From Komarekiella delphini-convector SJRDD-AB1 (GTDB taxonomy: Bacteria; Cyanobacteriota; Cyanobacteriia; Cyanobacteriales; Nostocaceae): a stretch of 64,000 nt of DNA. Under the pieces are notes generated by a model. The model had not been told where the DNA came from, did no database searches, and saw nothing but the letters and a program-made list of their open reading frames with translations. The DNA is taken from contig NZ_VJXY01000034.1 of assembly GCF_014831675.1 (NCBI RefSeq), positions 1-64,000 of the forward strand, written 5' to 3'. Positions 60,818-64,000 of this stretch are shown here, in pieces; the first letter of the stretch is position 1, and every line of letters starts with the position of its first letter. Both the position numbers and the translations under genes were made by a program.

Positions 60818-62188
60818 ATGATCTGCTGCCTAAATCCCGATTGTGCGAATCCCCAAAATCCAGATGAAGCAAACTTCTGCCTCAGCTGCGGGATAAAATT
60901 AGTATCATTATTACGAAATCGTTACCGGATTATTAAACTGCTTGGACGAGGGGGATTTGCTCGCACATACATTGCAGAGGATATAGACAAGCTTAATGAA
61001 GAATGCGTTGTCAAGCAGCTAGTACGAGATCAATTTTATGGCGGTCGCGGCAGTGAAGCACAAAAAAAAGCAACTGAGTTGTTTGAGCGAGAAGCAAAAC
61101 GTCTGCAAGAGCTAGGTAAACATAACCAAATTCCCACGCTGTATGCTTACTTTAAGGAAGGTGACTACCTATATTTAGTACAGGAGTTTATCGAAGGACA
61201 AAATTTGTTGCAAGAATTAAACCAGCAAGGAATATTTGATGAACTAAAAATTCGAGAACTCTTAAGTGGTTTGTTACCTGTCCTAGAAACAATACATCAA
61301 CAGCAAGTGATTCACCGAGATATTAAGCCCGAAAATATTATTCGCCGTCAAAGTGATGACAGATTAGTGCTAATTGATTTTGGTGTTTCAAAGCAAAAAA
61401 CGGAAACAGTAAACTCTACACCAGGAACAATCATTGGGTCGTTGGGGTATGCAGCAATTGAGCAAATTCAGCTAGGTGAAGCTTATCCTGCTAGCGATAT
61501 TTACAGTTTAGGAATAACTTGCTTTTATCTGTTGACTAATATTTCTCCCTCACAACTGTGGCTAAAACAGGGCTATAGTTGGGCTTCTCGTTGGCGACAG
61601 TATTTGACACAGCCACTAAGTCAGGAATTAGGGCTGATTATTGATAAATTGCTACAAGAAAACCATGAACAGCGTTATCAGTCAGCAAAGGCAGTATTAC
61701 AAGATTTAAATTCTTTGCCAGTACCACAATTTATAATACCTCACACAGTAATGTCGTCTCGTAACTCATTACCACCACACTCAGAAGTTACAGAGCAACC
61801 AACTAAATATATACCGCAATTCTCTACTTGGGAATTCTTACCAGGGGCAATAATCGCAAGTTCAGGTAGTTCATTTTTAGCGCTCGCTATTCTAAGTTTT
61901 GTAGGAACTATGTGGATTAGCTCTGGATTATGGCTACTAATTCTAGGTTGCTTAATATTTTCTCAATCTCGCTCGCTTTTTGAAAAAGTTTATTTATTTC
62001 TTATTGCTATAATTACAAATATATTCATTGTATTTATATTCCAAAGTTTAAAAATCATTAATCCGATACAATCAGGCATAAATGGGCTAATAGTTTTGGT
62101 GTTACTAGTTGTTCTAGCTGGCTTGTTGGCATTTATGATTGTAGGTATTTCTCAAATAATGAACAAATTTATCTCTCAATATTTTTGA
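60818..62188 (+). CDS. Ser/Thr protein kinase with zinc ribbon and membrane tail
   Basis: The 456-residue protein starts with a Cys4 zinc ribbon (CLNPDCANPQNPDEANFCLSCG, residues 4-25). A kinase domain follows (about 38-300): GRGGFARTYIAED glycine loop, VVKQL Lys, HRDIKPENI catalytic loop and LIDFGVSK. The C-terminus (about 343-450) has about four hydrophobic helices. This is a common cyanobacterial Pkn type. The next gene, on the same strand, encodes a ligand-binding protein with a 47-bp gap, so signalling from ligand to kinase can be suspected. Confidence 0.9.
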   Translation: MICCLNPDCANPQNPDEANFCLSCGIKLVSLLRNRYRIIKLLGRGGFARTYIAEDIDKLNEECVVKQLVRDQFYGGRGSEAQKKATELFEREAKRLQELGKHNQIPTLYAYFKEGDYLYLVQEFIEGQNLLQELNQQGIFDELKIRELLSGLLPVLETIHQQQVIHRDIKPENIIRRQSDDRLVLIDFGVSKQKTETVNSTPGTIIGSLGYAAIEQIQLGEAYPASDIYSLGITCFYLLTNISPSQLWLKQGYSWASRWRQYLTQPLSQELGLIIDKLLQENHEQRYQSAKAVLQDLNSLPVPQFIIPHTVMSSRNSLPPHSEVTEQPTKYIPQFSTWEFLPGAIIASSGSSFLALAILSFVGTMWISSGLWLLILGCLIFSQSRSLFEKVYLFLIAIITNIFIVFIFQSLKIINPIQSGINGLIVLVLLVVLAGLLAFMIVGISQIMNKFISQYF

Positions 62189-62235
62189 TTTAAATAAATT
62201 TAATTAAATTATTTTATCAATTGAGGTAATTACTT

Positions 62236-63669
62236 ATGACCAATAAGAAAGAAAATATTCGGCTGCTAATTTCTTTAGGACTGGCGGGAGTCATGGTTGC
62301 GGCTATTTTATGGTTAATAGGTAAATTTTCTTCTAACCTCACACCTTCATCAAATTCAATGCCGATCTCATCTTCAGAGCCAAGTCTATCTCTTCCTGAA
62401 TGGATGAGTTTGGGTGGGAAAATTTTAGTAACAGCGGATAAAACTGCTGATAAAGAAACCGGAGTTCGAGCTTTTGCAGCTAATGATTTTGCCACTGCTG
62501 TAACGAAATTCCAATCATCTCTACAAACAAATCGTAATGACCCGGAGACGTTAATTTATTTAAATAATGCCAAAATTGGTAAATCGCCAGCACTAAAAGT
62601 TGCCGTAATTGCACCGATTGGTCGTACTCTGAATGAAGCGAAAGAGCTTTTGCGTGGAGTGGCACAAGCTCAAGATGAAGTTAATAACAGCGGTGGAATT
62701 AATGGTATGCCGTTGCAGCTTCAGATTGCCAATGTTGATAATATTGAAAAGCTCCAAGAGTTAGATAATGAATTTGTTAAAGACTCTAGCCTTGTGGCAG
62801 TAGTAGGGTTTAGTCGCAACGAAAAGATTTATAACGAGCGTGGTTTAGTCAGGATTTCTCTTACAAGTCCAATGACGCAACTTGGAGAAAATCAAACACA
62901 GCCTGGACAAGCAAGATACGTATTTTATGCAAGTCCAAATCGTAACAATTTCACTCAAGCTCTTGCCGAATATATTATCAAAAAAGAACGACGAACAAAT
63001 GTTGCTATTTGTCAAGCTTCGACACAACAAGAAAGAAGTCAAGAAATTAAAAAACAATACGCTGATTTGATTACTAAAGCAGGGGGAAAAATCACTGATA
63101 TAGAGTGTAATTTAAGCGCCCCAAATTTTAGAGCCAGCGATTTTGTGACTAAAGCGATCGCAGATGGTGCAGAAGCTTTACTATTAATCCCTAGACCAGA
63201 CAAAATTGACTCTGCTCTTGATGTGGCACGAGAAAGTCAAGGCAAACTAGCACTTTTTGGTTCTCAGCTAATGTATGGTGAAAAAGTTTTAAAGTTTGGG
63301 CAAGGAGATGTTAAAGGAATGGTGTTACCCGTATCTTGGCATCATGATGCTAATAGTAATGCCAGAGGAGGTAATTCTTTTGCTAATAAAGCAGCTAAAC
63401 TTTGGGGTGGACAAGTAAGTCCACGAACTGCGACGGCTTATGATGCACTTCAAGTAATTATCGCTGGCTTAGAAGAAGGGAGTACCCGCCAGAGTTTGCA
63501 AAAAGTGCTGTCTAATCCTAATTTTTCAGCTACAGGAGCAACAGGAAAGATTCAGTTTTCACCATCAGGCGATCGCCTTGGCGGAGTCTTTTTAGTCAAA
63601 GTTGAGCCTTGTGAGTCAAGTAAGTCTTGTTCTTCTAGTACTGGCTACGATTTTGTATTAGTGCAGTAA
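62236..63669 (+). CDS. Periplasmic ligand-binding (LivJ-like) protein with signal anchor
   Basis: A 477-residue protein. The N-terminus has a hydrophobic helix (about residues 10-30) that can anchor or export it, then a linker and a TPR-like start (FAANDFATAVTKFQSSLQTN), then a Peripla_BP_6-type fold: LKVAVIAPIGRTLNEAKELLRGVAQAQDEVNNSGGINGMPLQLQ, and VAVVGFSRNEKIYNERG. It would bind an amino acid or similar ligand. It ends with a Cys-rich tail (CESSKSCSSS). No permease is nearby; coupling to the upstream kinase is possible. Confidence 0.85.
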   Translation: MTNKKENIRLLISLGLAGVMVAAILWLIGKFSSNLTPSSNSMPISSSEPSLSLPEWMSLGGKILVTADKTADKETGVRAFAANDFATAVTKFQSSLQTNRNDPETLIYLNNAKIGKSPALKVAVIAPIGRTLNEAKELLRGVAQAQDEVNNSGGINGMPLQLQIANVDNIEKLQELDNEFVKDSSLVAVVGFSRNEKIYNERGLVRISLTSPMTQLGENQTQPGQARYVFYASPNRNNFTQALAEYIIKKERRTNVAICQASTQQERSQEIKKQYADLITKAGGKITDIECNLSAPNFRASDFVTKAIADGAEALLLIPRPDKIDSALDVARESQGKLALFGSQLMYGEKVLKFGQGDVKGMVLPVSWHHDANSNARGGNSFANKAAKLWGGQVSPRTATAYDALQVIIAGLEEGSTRQSLQKVLSNPNFSATGATGKIQFSPSGDRLGGVFLVKVEPCESSKSCSSSTGYDFVLVQ

Positions 63670-63719
63670 ATATCAGACTTTTTATAAGTATGAGTTAAGA
63701 ATATAGTGAGATTAAAAAG

Positions 63720-64000
63720 TCACTGTTGAATACCTTGGCGAAATTCTTTAATCGCTTCGAGGGGAGACGACAACAAAAGACAACGATTGAGCACAGATAA
63801 ATCTAATTCTGGCAGTAACTCACTTTTAACAACTTTTTCGTATTCTTGTTCTCGTAAACAGTAAACCTCAAATGTGCCATCTTCCCAGAACCAAACTTCC
63901 GGGACTTGCGTTAATTTGTACTTACTTAGCTTGATAGGACTACCGCTAGTAATCACTACTTCAATACTGAGGTCTGGTATTGGTTTATCATTACCAAAGC
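63720..64000 (-). CDS. Uma2-family protein, truncated at right edge
   Basis: The frame runs in from the right edge (FGNDKPIPDLSIEVVITSGS onward); the internal GTG at 63956 is not the start. The visible part has the Uma2 core: PDLSIEVV, KLSKYKLTQVPEVWFWEDGTFEVYCL and a C-terminal helix. This is the C-terminal half of a roughly 200-residue family member; the N-terminus lies outside. It converges with the ligand-binding gene. Confidence 0.78.
   Translation of the reverse strand, partial: FGNDKPIPDLSIEVVITSGSPIKLSKYKLTQVPEVWFWEDGTFEVYCLREQEYEKVVKSELLPELDLSVLNRCLLLSSPLEAIKEFRQGIQQ

Noticed and set aside
1-64000. tRNA or rRNA genes
   Set aside because: No cloverleaf with a TTCRA T-loop or rRNA-like run was noticed; the cloverleaf-like hairpins at 29671-29753 lack tRNA conserved bases.

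Overview
The window reads as chromosome of a filamentous, heterocyst-forming cyanobacterium of the Nostoc type. Pointers seen directly: many GCGATCGC (HIP1) octamers, heptanucleotide-type tandem repeats (STRR), an uptake [NiFe]-hydrogenase hupSL without Tat leader, a CnfR/PatB regulator, a nif-type FdxB ferredoxin and a second-type aa3 oxidase operon. Species cannot be fixed from the sequence alone. No rRNA, tRNA or CRISPR was found.

Layout. 1-7 kb: accessory strip with an IS630-type transposase tail, three toxin-antitoxin loci (two with broken toxins), an HxlR/SDR divergent pair, a 21-bp tandem array and two orphan proteins. 7-21.4 kb: hydrogenase region. hupS-hupL run leftwards; a 1-kb AT-rich spacer separates them from a rightward extended hyp cluster (TPR protein, two small membrane proteins, NifU-Rieske fusion, NHL-repeat protein, hypF, C, D, E, A, B). 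21.5-27.6 kb: mostly leftward small genes (methyltransferase, RemA-like, helical carotenoid protein, Uma2, luciferase-like oxidoreductase and unknowns). 28.6-31.7 kb: cysK, nitrogenase-associated ArsC-like protein, cysteine-dioxygenase-like cupin, a small proline-rich ORF and a TPR-like protein. 32-41.2 kb: coxB-coxA-coxC (A2-type oxidase), fdxB, cnfR and a sucrase/ferredoxin-like protein. 43-45 kb: EgtD-like methyltransferase and small genes. 45-57.4 kb: sugar-uptake locus (SLH/OprB porin, aldose epimerase, MFS sugar transporter, fructose/ribose-type ABC transporter frtC-frtB-frtA, LacI regulator), with an intradiol dioxygenase and a relic second frtA inside it. 58-64 kb: Mut7-C protein, a double-glycine-leader-like small peptide, a ROK sugar kinase, a Ser/Thr kinase with an adjacent ligand-binding protein, and a truncated Uma2 gene.

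How it fits together. Three modules serve nitrogen-fixing or symbiotic life: H2 recycling (Hup plus Hyp maturation), O2 removal by Cox2 with the nif activator CnfR and FdxB nearby, and sugar import that would feed heterotrophic nitrogen fixation. The sugar locus has two near-perfect palindromes with the core TGCACACGTGTGCA, one in the lacI-type gene promoter and one upstream of the ABC operon, which I infer to be operators of its repressor.

The spacers are crowded with repeat families: GATCCCCC-type MITEs, a ~125-bp structured repeat in three copies, inverted repeats around hypD, two 21-bp arrays, and a hairpin shared exactly between the hupS-hupL spacer and a site 36 kb away. I did not find a clearly new multi-gene system. 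The least explained items are the double-glycine peptide pair, the structured 125-bp repeat, the small ORF beside the cupin and the operator/relic arrangement in the sugar locus.
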